From Bacteroidales bacterium (lineage in GTDB: Bacteria > Bacteroidota > Bacteroidia > Bacteroidales > NBLH01), in the NCBI GenBank assembly GCA_029933755.1, contig JAOZNO010000107.1:3339-9113 (forward strand): 5,775 nt of DNA, in the 5' to 3' direction. The stretch's first letter is position 1; each line of letters begins with the position of its first letter. The position numbers were made by a program, and so were the translations under genes. This document shows, in pieces, positions 1 through 5,514 of the stretch. The notes beneath the pieces were generated by a model. It was not told the DNA's origin. It saw nothing but the letters and a program-made list of their open reading frames with translations, and made no database searches.

Positions 1-2176
1 CAATTAACAATTTTTCTGAACTTTCTGAGACTTTCTGAACATCACATAATAATGCCTTATAAACAGGAAACCCAGAAATTGGATCGAAATTATTTAAATC
101 CGTTAACTCATTTATATTACAATCCTGCCATGCTTTTGGCCCAACAGGTGTTCCACCACCCATATTTGCATCAATAGCACCCTGTACAATATCTTTAGTA
201 ACTAAAGCTCTGAGTTTTACCTTTCCTCGTTTTGTAATTACATAAACAAGTTCGCCATTTGTAATATTCCTGTCTTCTGCATCCTTATTATTAATTGTTA
301 CTGTGGGTTCAGGCCTTTGTTTATATAAAGATTTAATTCCATGATGCTGCGAACGAAAATCGGTACTAACCCGGGCACCCGAGTTAAAAACAAGAGGATA
401 CTTTTTAGTCAAACTCATTTGGGATACCGGGCCTTCCACAGGATCAGTATATACAGGTAAAGCATCATATCCATGCTCTTCAAGGGTAAATGATTCAATC
501 TCAAACTTACCACTAGGTGTATCAAACCCGGCTTGTTTATCTGATCTAAGCAATGACTTTTCCCATTTTTTATATTCCATAGGAACAGCTTTCTTCCTAA
601 CTATTCCATTATTTTTCTTTAAATCATCAATGCTAAAACCTGTTCCCTTCAATGCCTGTTCAATTACAGCATCTTCTGTTTGTGGATACAAGTGACCATA
701 GCCTAAACGCTTTGCTAACTCAGCCATTATCAGAAAATCATTTCGTGCTTCACCTACTGGTTCAATCACTTTTTCACGAACTCTGAAAAGCGGACCATAT
801 TTCATATACGATTGAATTTCGAACATAGTAGTTGCTGGCAGTACAATATCTGCATAAGCTGCATCAGCAGTTAGTTGCCTATCAATACATACTACAAAAT
901 CTAACTCATTTAATGTTTTCTTCCAGATTTCAGGTTGTGGCCAGGCGGTAATAATGGATGCTCCATGAATAATTAATGACCTGATTTTATACGGTTTACC
1001 TTCTAATACAGATTCCGGTAATGAAATAGCATGTGATTCGCCACGATACTGACTATAAACAGGAAACCTGTCTCTTCCCAGTGCTTTTGTTTCATCAGGA
1101 TTTGCAATCAAGCCATCCCTGTTAACCTGAAACTGATTCTCCTGCATATCAAAACAATAACCTCCAGGAACATCAAGTTGCCCTGCTAGTGCCCATAAAA
1201 TAAATGTTGCTCTAATATTCTGAACTCCACTATTTGTATATTCTAAGCCTGTGTACATTAAGGGCGCAACACCATTTAATTCTGAAATAGCAATAGCCAG
1301 TTCTTCTACTTTTTGAGCAGATACACCCGTAATTTGTTCAACAATTTCTGGTCTGAACTGTTGCGCATAACGCGAAAAATTATCAAAACCAACAGTCCAC
1401 TCTTCTACAAATTTTTTATCATAAAGGTCTTGCCGAATCAGAATATTACATAAACCTAATGCCAGTGCACCATCAGTTCCCGGTCTGAGCGGTAACCAAT
1501 CAACACCATCCAGTTTAGCCACAGCCGTTTTTCGCGGGTCAATAACCACAATTTTAGCTCCTCTCCCATGTGCTTCCAAAACTTTTTTATAACTATTTGG
1601 TGGTGTATCAGTTGCCGGATTAGCACCCCAAATTATTACCATTTCTGCATTATCAATATCAGGATACATATAATGATACATTCCTCCCATGGTAACATGA
1701 GGTGCAATCATTGCAAAGGAAACATAACATAAAGCACCTACCCCTAAAGTGTTAGGTGAACCAAAAGGGAATAATACACTAGATGCGGATGAAATAGCAA
1801 CATTTTTTGGCTGAAATAAATCACATAAAGCTAACTCAAAACTTCCACGCCCGGTATAAATTGCAGTAGCTTCTGCACCGTAATCTTCCTTAATTTCAAT
1901 GTGCTTTTTTACAATTATATCATAGGCTTCATCCCAGCTAATCCGTTCAAAATCATGAGTGCCTTTGGATCCAACACGTTTCATTGGATAGCGCAACCTA
2001 TTTTCGGAATAAACAATTTCAGGAGCATGTGTCCCAAATTTACAAATTGCCCCAAGTGGTGAAGAATCATCCTCCTCAACTTTAACCATTTTTCCGTCAT
2101 CACCATAAGTAACTTTTACCCAACAACCTGCAGGACAAATACCACAAATCGCCTTTTTAGTTCTATTATTCTCCAT
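1..2176 (-). CDS. Molybdopterin (Mo/W-bisPGD) oxidoreductase, cytoplasmic, 3' end cut by window edge
   Basis: I translated this frame from ATG at 2176 and it stays open for 725 codons to the left edge. The N-terminus carries a 4Fe-4S signature, C11-x2-C14-x3-C18 then C45 (CGICPAGC ... AICKFG). The catalytic molybdopterin region follows (about 63-480), with FGSPN at 138-142, WGANP at 183-187, VIDPRKT at 211-217 and ADIVLPATT at 442-450. The C-terminal dinucleotide-binding domain spans about 592-712 and ends with DPISG (698-702). Cys150 (GALCY) lies eight residues after GSPN, where acetylene hydratase has its tungsten-ligand Cys141, so it is the likely metal ligand. There is no Tat signal or membrane segment, so the enzyme should be cytoplasmic. 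Family members transfer electrons to or from small substrates; the substrate here is unknown. Pro15 replaces the catalytic Asp13 of acetylene hydratase, which argues against that activity. The stop codon is probably just outside the window. Last gene of an apparent operon, 3 nt after the methyltransferase gene. Confidence 0.95.
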   Translation of the reverse strand, partial: MENNRTKKAICGICPAGCWVKVTYGDDGKMVKVEEDDSSPLGAICKFGTHAPEIVYSENRLRYPMKRVGSKGTHDFERISWDEAYDIIVKKHIEIKEDYGAEATAIYTGRGSFELALCDLFQPKNVAISSASSVLFPFGSPNTLGVGALCYVSFAMIAPHVTMGGMYHYMYPDIDNAEMVIIWGANPATDTPPNSYKKVLEAHGRGAKIVVIDPRKTAVAKLDGVDWLPLRPGTDGALALGLCNILIRQDLYDKKFVEEWTVGFDNFSRYAQQFRPEIVEQITGVSAQKVEELAIAISELNGVAPLMYTGLEYTNSGVQNIRATFILWALAGQLDVPGGYCFDMQENQFQVNRDGLIANPDETKALGRDRFPVYSQYRGESHAISLPESVLEGKPYKIRSLIIHGASIITAWPQPEIWKKTLNELDFVVCIDRQLTADAAYADIVLPATTMFEIQSYMKYGPLFRVREKVIEPVGEARNDFLIMAELAKRLGYGHLYPQTEDAVIEQALKGTGFSIDDLKKNNGIVRKKAVPMEYKKWEKSLLRSDKQAGFDTPSGKFEIESFTLEEHGYDALPVYTDPVEGPVSQMSLTKKYPLVFNSGARVSTDFRSQHHGIKSLYKQRPEPTVTINNKDAEDRNITNGELVYVITKRGKVKLRALVTKDIVQGAIDANMGGGTPVGPKAWQDCNINELTDLNNFDPISGFPVYKALLCDVQKVSESSEKLLI
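11..40. repeat. Imperfect 10-bp tandem repeat, three copies
   Basis: Three adjacent decamers read tttttctgaa, ctttctgaga and ctttctgaac. They lie in the 3' end of the molybdopterin oxidoreductase gene and encode its low-complexity tail (around VQKVSESSEK). The period is not a multiple of three, so gain or loss of one unit would shift the reading frame beyond the conserved domain. Confidence 0.6.
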
Positions 2177-2179
2177 CTA

Positions 2180-3178
2180 TTATACCGCCTCCCACAAAGA
2201 GTTTGTAAAGTAACTACGATTATCAAGAAAGTTTTTCTGTACTTTAAAACCACTCAAGTTTGCTAATTCCTCAATCATATTCATATCATATTTTTGAGAA
2301 ATTTCCATAAAAATTGATTCCATCTTCTCAAATTTGAATACAATATTCTGTCTTTCAAATGCTACTTCTTGTTTTTTTGTACTTAGCAAGTAACTCTTAG
2401 TTGCACCGCTACCAGGATCGTAAACCGGATAATGAACAAATGAATTAATATCAAAATCAGCATATAGCTCCCTGTTTATCCTACTTAATAAATTTAAATT
2501 AAACTCTTTGGTATAGCCCGCATTATCATTATATGCATTCATAATTAATTGTGGATCTTTTTTCAAATCAAAACCAATAAAAAATTGATCGCCAGGAATA
2601 AGTACTTCCCTCACCGATTTCAAAAAATCAAGGCTGCCTTTATAACCATAATTTCCAATATTCGAACCTAAAAAAAGTACAATTTTTTTCTTGTATGTAT
2701 TCAGATTCAAAGAACTCAATATTTGGGAATAGTCACCAATTTGTTCCTCTACACTTAATTCCGGAAAACTTTTTTTAAGCTCTTTAACAAGCTTAACTGT
2801 AGGCTCCTCAGATATATCAATCGGGACATAACGGAAAGGAACTCCATTTTGATAAAAGTACTCAAGCAGAATTTTTGTTTTATAACCATCGCCTGAACCC
2901 AGATCAATGAGATTAAATCCTTCAGGAACCTTATAAAATGCATCTTTTATAGACTCTTTTTGTTGTAAAAATATATCCCATTCACAATTTGTCAGATAGT
3001 AATCAGGATGTTGCATTATTTTTTCAAAAAGTCTACTTCCTTCATCATCATAAAAGTACTTTGATGATAGAAATTTTTGATTGGCAGAAAGACCTTCTAT
3101 TACATCATCTAAAAAATAATTTTCACTTTTGACTTTTAAAAAGTCTTCTTCTTTATTATCAAATTTTCCATTAAGCAT
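2180..3178 (-). CDS. egtD: EgtD-type L-histidine N-alpha-methyltransferase
   Basis: This 332-residue protein matches the EgtD family (SAM-dependent trimethylation of histidine to hercynine, the first step to ergothioneine) along its whole length, close to the usual 320-330. Landmarks in order: YFYDDEGSRLFEKI at 41-54, the DYYLTNCE motif near 59, SAM-binding LIDLGSGDGYKT at 90-101, PIDIS at 119-123, FLGSNIGNY at 169-177, AYNDNAGYT at 215-223, FNLNLLSRINREL at 226-238 and MEISQKYD at 291-298. From memory of the mycobacterial enzyme, its substrate residues Tyr39, Asn166, Tyr206, Glu282 and Ser284 correspond to Tyr43, Asn176, Tyr216, Glu292 and Ser294, with identical internal spacing for the last four. 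Met252 is replaced by Ser262. No Shine-Dalgarno precedes the start, but the 11-nt gap from the DUF2461 gene and the lack of another nearby Met support it. No EgtB, OvoA or EanB gene lies in the window. A different amino acid substrate is possible. Confidence 0.88.
   Translation of the reverse strand: MLNGKFDNKEEDFLKVKSENYFLDDVIEGLSANQKFLSSKYFYDDEGSRLFEKIMQHPDYYLTNCEWDIFLQQKESIKDAFYKVPEGFNLIDLGSGDGYKTKILLEYFYQNGVPFRYVPIDISEEPTVKLVKELKKSFPELSVEEQIGDYSQILSSLNLNTYKKKIVLFLGSNIGNYGYKGSLDFLKSVREVLIPGDQFFIGFDLKKDPQLIMNAYNDNAGYTKEFNLNLLSRINRELYADFDINSFVHYPVYDPGSGATKSYLLSTKKQEVAFERQNIVFKFEKMESIFMEISQKYDMNMIEELANLSGFKVQKNFLDNRSYFTNSLWEAV
2188..2193 (-). promoter_or_regulatory. Possible Shine-Dalgarno for the molybdopterin oxidoreductase
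   Basis: The minus strand reads GGGAGG 11 nt before the ATG at 2176, inside the last codons of the upstream methyltransferase gene (Trp-Glu-Ala-Val-stop). It is the only purine-rich Shine-Dalgarno-like run seen before a start in this window. The spacer is slightly long, and Bacteroidota rely little on this signal. It could be a by-product of the Trp-Glu-Ala codons. Confidence 0.3.
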
Positions 3179-3189
3179 TTAGAAAAAAT

Positions 3190-3861
3190 TTAATTTGTTA
3201 GTATTTCAGTTATTACTTTGTTAAAAAACGAATTGAAAGGTCTGGCTGTTTTGTAAAGTTTAAGTAAATAGTCTTCAAAGCCTTCTGACGTAGCCATCTC
3301 ATCATCAATTAAATGAGTTAAAGCATAGCTTTTAAACCTTAATAATTCAATATCTTTGAAATCTTTAGGGAAACCTTTAGGTACTGTTTTCAGCTTTTCA
3401 CCATATATCTCAGGAAAAACTTTTTTAAATTCGGAGCTTGAAATTATATTTTTAAATTCATCTGTCCGATCCATTATCTCATAGCGAAGTTCTTTTAAAA
3501 TAGCAGGTTCAGGATGATAAACGCCTCCACCAGCAAAAGACCCACCAGGCTCAATGTGAACATAATAGCCTGCAAATGGACTTTTCCTTCCACCACTTGC
3601 AATATAAGCTCCAAAATGGGTTTTATAGGGTGCTTTGTTTTTTGAAAATCGAACATCCCGATATATCCTGAAAATACAATCCTTGGCAGAAATAGAATTG
3701 ACAACACCATCAATCTGATTAACTTTAGGAATTAGCTGATTTATAAAAGTTTCAAATTGCTCTTTCAATTCAGTAAATTCCTTTTTATTATCATTAAACC
3801 AATCGCGGTTATTATTTTTGTGTAATTGTGTTAAAAATCTTAAGAGCCTTTCAAATTCCAT
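3190..3861 (-). CDS. DUF2461 (TIGR02453-type) conserved protein
   Basis: This complete 223-residue protein is a clear member of the DUF2461 family, common in Bacteroidota and without an established function that I can name. The family pattern is present throughout: an N-terminal FLTQLHKNNNRDWFNDNK segment (9-26), a central DCIFRIYRDVRFSKNKAPYK block (61-80), GGRKSPFAGYYVHIEPG (90-106), GGGVYHPEP (111-119) and PKGFPKD (161-167). The dense conserved Arg, Lys, Tyr and Asp residues suggest a binding or catalytic surface, but that is inference. There is no signal peptide or membrane segment, so it is probably cytoplasmic. It is the first gene of the apparent three-gene operon, ending 11 nt before the methyltransferase start. 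Met1 fits the usual family N-terminus. A promoter candidate sits 24-51 nt upstream. Confidence 0.92.
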   Translation of the reverse strand: MEFERLLRFLTQLHKNNNRDWFNDNKKEFTELKEQFETFINQLIPKVNQIDGVVNSISAKDCIFRIYRDVRFSKNKAPYKTHFGAYIASGGRKSPFAGYYVHIEPGGSFAGGGVYHPEPAILKELRYEIMDRTDEFKNIISSSEFKKVFPEIYGEKLKTVPKGFPKDFKDIELLRFKSYALTHLIDDEMATSEGFEDYLLKLYKTARPFNSFFNKVITEILTN

Positions 3862-3884
3862 ACTTTTTATACTTTAAATTTACT

Positions 3885-3912
3885 CAAATATACATGAAAT
3901 ATTTAGAACAAA
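3885..3912 (-). promoter_or_regulatory. Bacteroidota-type promoter candidate for the DUF2461-egtD-molybdoenzyme operon
   Basis: On the minus strand a TATATTTG box (3892-3885) matches the -7 consensus TAnnTTTG exactly. A TTTG (3912-3909) lies 16 nt upstream, a little shorter than the usual 18-20 nt. Transcription would start near 3881, leaving a leader of about 20 nt before the ATG at 3861. The same TATATTTG box occurs before the osmC-like gene. The region is AT-rich, so a chance match is possible. Confidence 0.45.
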
Positions 3913-4040
3913 ATGTCTCATAATTGACAATAAAAGATAAATTTCGAGTAGTAAAATCATTTGAAAATAAATGACTGCCCCATGAATTAGCATATTCTCT
4001 TATTTATATTGGCTATGGTTTAAATATTCTATTTACTCAT

Positions 4041-4094
4041 AAAAACAATAATGGCAATAGCAATATAATTATACATTATACCACTATTGCCATT
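4041..4094 (-). terminator. Composite hairpin terminator downstream of the osmC-like gene
   Basis: A perfect 11-bp inverted repeat pairs AATGGCAATAG (4050-4060) with CTATTGCCATT (4084-4094). Inside it a second 6-bp pair, TATAAT (4064-4069) with ATTATA (4075-4080), closes a 5-nt loop, with a 3+3 internal mismatch between the stems. Read on the minus strand, the hairpin begins 36 nt after the osmC-like stop codon and is followed by ATTGTTTTT, the T-run expected of an intrinsic terminator. It would separate this transcript from the downstream DUF2461 operon. Confidence 0.7.
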
Positions 4095-4111
4095 CTAAAT
4101 CAACAAATAAG

Positions 4112-4126
4112 ATACTAAATTAGTAT
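4112..4126. repeat. 15-bp palindrome just after the osmC-like stop
   Basis: The sequence ATACTAA-A-TTAGTAT has two perfect 7-bp arms around one central base. It lies 4 nt beyond the stop codon at 4131-4133 and before the terminator hairpin. With a 1-nt centre it cannot form a simple hairpin, so it is more like a protein-binding dyad. In AT-rich intergenic DNA it may also be chance. Confidence 0.4.
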
Positions 4127-4130
4127 TCCA

Positions 4131-4550
4131 TTATGACTCATGTACAATAATTTCTGAGCTAAGTTCCATTGCTTTCCTATAACTTTCACTAACACCACAG
4201 TACCTTTTCTCAGATAAATCTATCGCCTTTTTAAGTTTTTCCATAGGAAGGTTTTTCCCTGTAAATTCGTAAATAACTTTCATTTTATCAAAGTGTTTGG
4301 GGTGCTCTTCTGTTAACTCCCCCTCAACCCGCACACTAAAATCATCTAGCTCAACACGCATTTTTGTTAAAATTGAAATTACATCCATTGCTGTACATCC
4401 ACCCAGTGCAACAAGCATAAAAGGCTTTGGTTGTGGACCTTTATTTTCACCTCCAACTTTATCGGTTGCATCTATCATAATCTTATGACCAGCCACCTCT
4501 ACCTCAAAGGCCATATTTTTTTTCCAGTTTGCAGTAATTGAATCTTTCAT
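4131..4550 (-). CDS. OsmC/YhfA-family thiol peroxidase-like protein
   Basis: This complete 139-residue protein has the length and layout of short OsmC-family proteins, which reduce organic hydroperoxides with a pair of redox cysteines in an intertwined cytoplasmic dimer. Both cysteines are present: Cys52 in ALGGCTAMDVISILTKM (48-64) and Cys118 in SEKRYCGVSESYRKAM (113-128). The N-terminal strand region (TANWKKNMAFEVEVAGH, 6-22) and the GPQPKPFMLVALGG segment leading to Cys52 are typical. Starting at Met1 keeps the first strand, which Met13 would remove. It is transcribed away from the Crp/Fnr gene across a 183-nt shared spacer, suggesting control by that regulator. A promoter candidate lies upstream and a hairpin terminator downstream, so it appears monocistronic. 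The exact substrate, and whether it acts on peroxides or other sulfur species, cannot be read from sequence. Confidence 0.93.
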   Translation of the reverse strand: MKDSITANWKKNMAFEVEVAGHKIMIDATDKVGGENKGPQPKPFMLVALGGCTAMDVISILTKMRVELDDFSVRVEGELTEEHPKHFDKMKVIYEFTGKNLPMEKLKKAIDLSEKRYCGVSESYRKAMELSSEIIVHES

Positions 4551-4598
4551 ATTTTTTTATTTTTAAATTTCAACTTATTTAATATTTTAATTTTTGTA

Positions 4599-4628
4599 CA
4601 AATATACTTTAATATTGTATATTGCAAA
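4599..4628 (-). promoter_or_regulatory. Bacteroidota-type promoter candidate for the osmC-like gene
   Basis: On the minus strand TTTG (4628-4625) is followed after 18 nt by TATATTTG (4606-4599), an exact TAnnTTTG match with normal spacing. Predicted start is near 4595, giving a leader of about 45 nt to the ATG at 4550. The -7 box overlaps a 10-bp palindrome, TTTGTACAAA (4593-4602), where a repressor could act. That role is inference. Confidence 0.55.
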
Positions 4629-4733
4629 GAATTTGATATTTCTGTTTTACTTTTCCGAAAGTGTTAATTGGTAAGATTTTATATCTGGTTAATATCATAA
4701 TTTGACTAAAATTAAAAACAAGGCACCATAAAA

Positions 4734-5435
4734 ATGAGAAACATAGAAAACATTCCAGCCTGTGGAGATTGTCATAAAATAAACTCAGTTTTCAGTAAAC
4801 TTGCAAAAGATGAACTGAACATTTTAACTTATGAAAAAGGTTGTAATTTTTATAAGCGAGGAAATATTATTTACCAGGAAAGAAATCGTATAAGTGGTGT
4901 ATACTGCATTAGTAAGGGTATTATCAAGCTTTATAAAACAGGTATCGATGGCCGAGAGCAGATTATTCGATTTGCTCAAAAAGGTGATATAATAGGATAT
5001 CGGTCTATTCTTAGTCAAGAGTTAGCTTGTACAACAGCAAAAGTAATTGAAGATGCTGTTTTATGTTTTATTCCTGCAAATTTATTTTTTAAATTGGTTA
5101 AGGAAAACAGCGATTTTTCAATGAAAATAATGAGACTTTCATTAAAAGAATTAGGTGAAGCAAATAAATTCATTATTGATATTGCTCAAAAAACGGTTAG
5201 AGAACGACTTGCTGAAATACTAATACTTTTAAAGGATACTTTTTCACTTGACAATGATCATTATTTACAAGTAAGTCTTACCCGTGAGGAACTGGCAAAT
5301 TTGGTAGGCACAGCTACTGAGTCTGTTATTAGATTACTATCTGAATTTAAGTCTGATAAATATATTGAACTAAATGGTCGGCGAATTAAAATCTTAAAAA
5401 TTGATGTGCTAAAAAAATTAGGTGGGATAAATTAA
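4734..5435 (+). CDS. Crp/Fnr-family transcriptional regulator with Fnr-like cysteines
   Basis: This complete 233-residue protein has an N-terminal cyclic-nucleotide-like beta-barrel (about 20-120), a dimerisation helix (about 125-160) and a C-terminal winged helix-turn-helix. Family signs include KRGNIIYQE (41-49), SKGIIKLYKTG (60-70), GDIIGYRS (84-91) and the helix-turn-helix TREELANLVGTATESVIRLL (183-202). Glu196 and Arg200 keep the two base-reading positions shared by CRP and FNR. The FNR specificity serine is replaced by Ile199. Cysteines are at 10, 13, 37, 58, 99 and 111. Cys10-x2-Cys13 and Cys111 (AVLCFIP) align with FNR Cys20, Cys23 and Cys122, but the FNR Cys29 position is Asn17. An oxygen- or redox-sensing Fe-S role is plausible but unproven. 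The cAMP-binding RxS pattern is not evident. AAGG lies about 11 nt before the ATG as a weak ribosome site. I could not identify a convincing promoter for it. It diverges from the osmC-like gene. Confidence 0.94.
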   Translation: MRNIENIPACGDCHKINSVFSKLAKDELNILTYEKGCNFYKRGNIIYQERNRISGVYCISKGIIKLYKTGIDGREQIIRFAQKGDIIGYRSILSQELACTTAKVIEDAVLCFIPANLFFKLVKENSDFSMKIMRLSLKELGEANKFIIDIAQKTVRERLAEILILLKDTFSLDNDHYLQVSLTREELANLVGTATESVIRLLSEFKSDKYIELNGRRIKILKIDVLKKLGGIN

Positions 5436-5473
5436 ACCTTATCTAATATATATTGCTTTTTTGTTTATCAAAG

Positions 5474-5510
5474 TCTTTATTCTAAAAACTGATTCACAAA
5501 ATAATAAAGA
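5474..5510. repeat. 8-bp inverted repeat in the convergent gap
   Basis: TCTTTATT (5474-5481) and AATAAAGA (5503-5510) are perfect inverse complements separated by 21 nt, between the convergent Crp/Fnr and phosphatase genes. The position suits a terminator, but the stem is AT-rich, the loop is long and neither strand has a clear T-run directly after it. A terminator role is only a weak suggestion. Confidence 0.25.
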
Positions 5511-5514
5511 TCCG

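Noticed and set aside
1..2176. Assignment of the molybdoenzyme as acetylene hydratase or as a formate dehydrogenase
   Set aside because: The GSPN-x8-Cys spacing matches acetylene hydratase, but its catalytic Asp next to the first cluster cysteines is Pro15 here. The selenocysteine or Cys-His arrangement of formate dehydrogenases (followed by His) is absent, since Cys150 is followed by Tyr.
2755..2943. Minus-strand 62-codon frame inside the EgtD-type gene
   Set aside because: It is an alternative frame of a gene whose EgtD motifs run unbroken through the same bases.
3495..3713. Minus-strand hydrophobic 72-codon frame inside the DUF2461 gene
   Set aside because: It looks like a small membrane protein, but it is an out-of-frame reading of a well-conserved DUF2461 block.
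3862..4130. Possible small genes in the 269-nt spacer (for example ATG frames at 3894 and 4051)
   Set aside because: These frames end after nine and five codons, with no ribosome site. The spacer is better explained by a promoter and a terminator hairpin.
4297..4488. Plus-strand open frame of 63 codons antisense to the osmC-like gene
   Set aside because: It lies wholly opposite a strongly recognised gene, its residues show no family pattern, and it has no promoter or ribosome site.
4680..4733. Bacteroidota promoter for the Crp/Fnr gene around TTTG at 4701-4704
   Set aside because: The preceding bases (ATAA) do not fit TAnnTTTG and no TTTG lies at the proper distance upstream, so no promoter is called.
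4824..5018. Minus-strand open frame of 64 codons antisense to the Crp/Fnr gene
   Set aside because: It is opposite a clear Crp/Fnr coding region and its translation is low-complexity with no recognisable domain.
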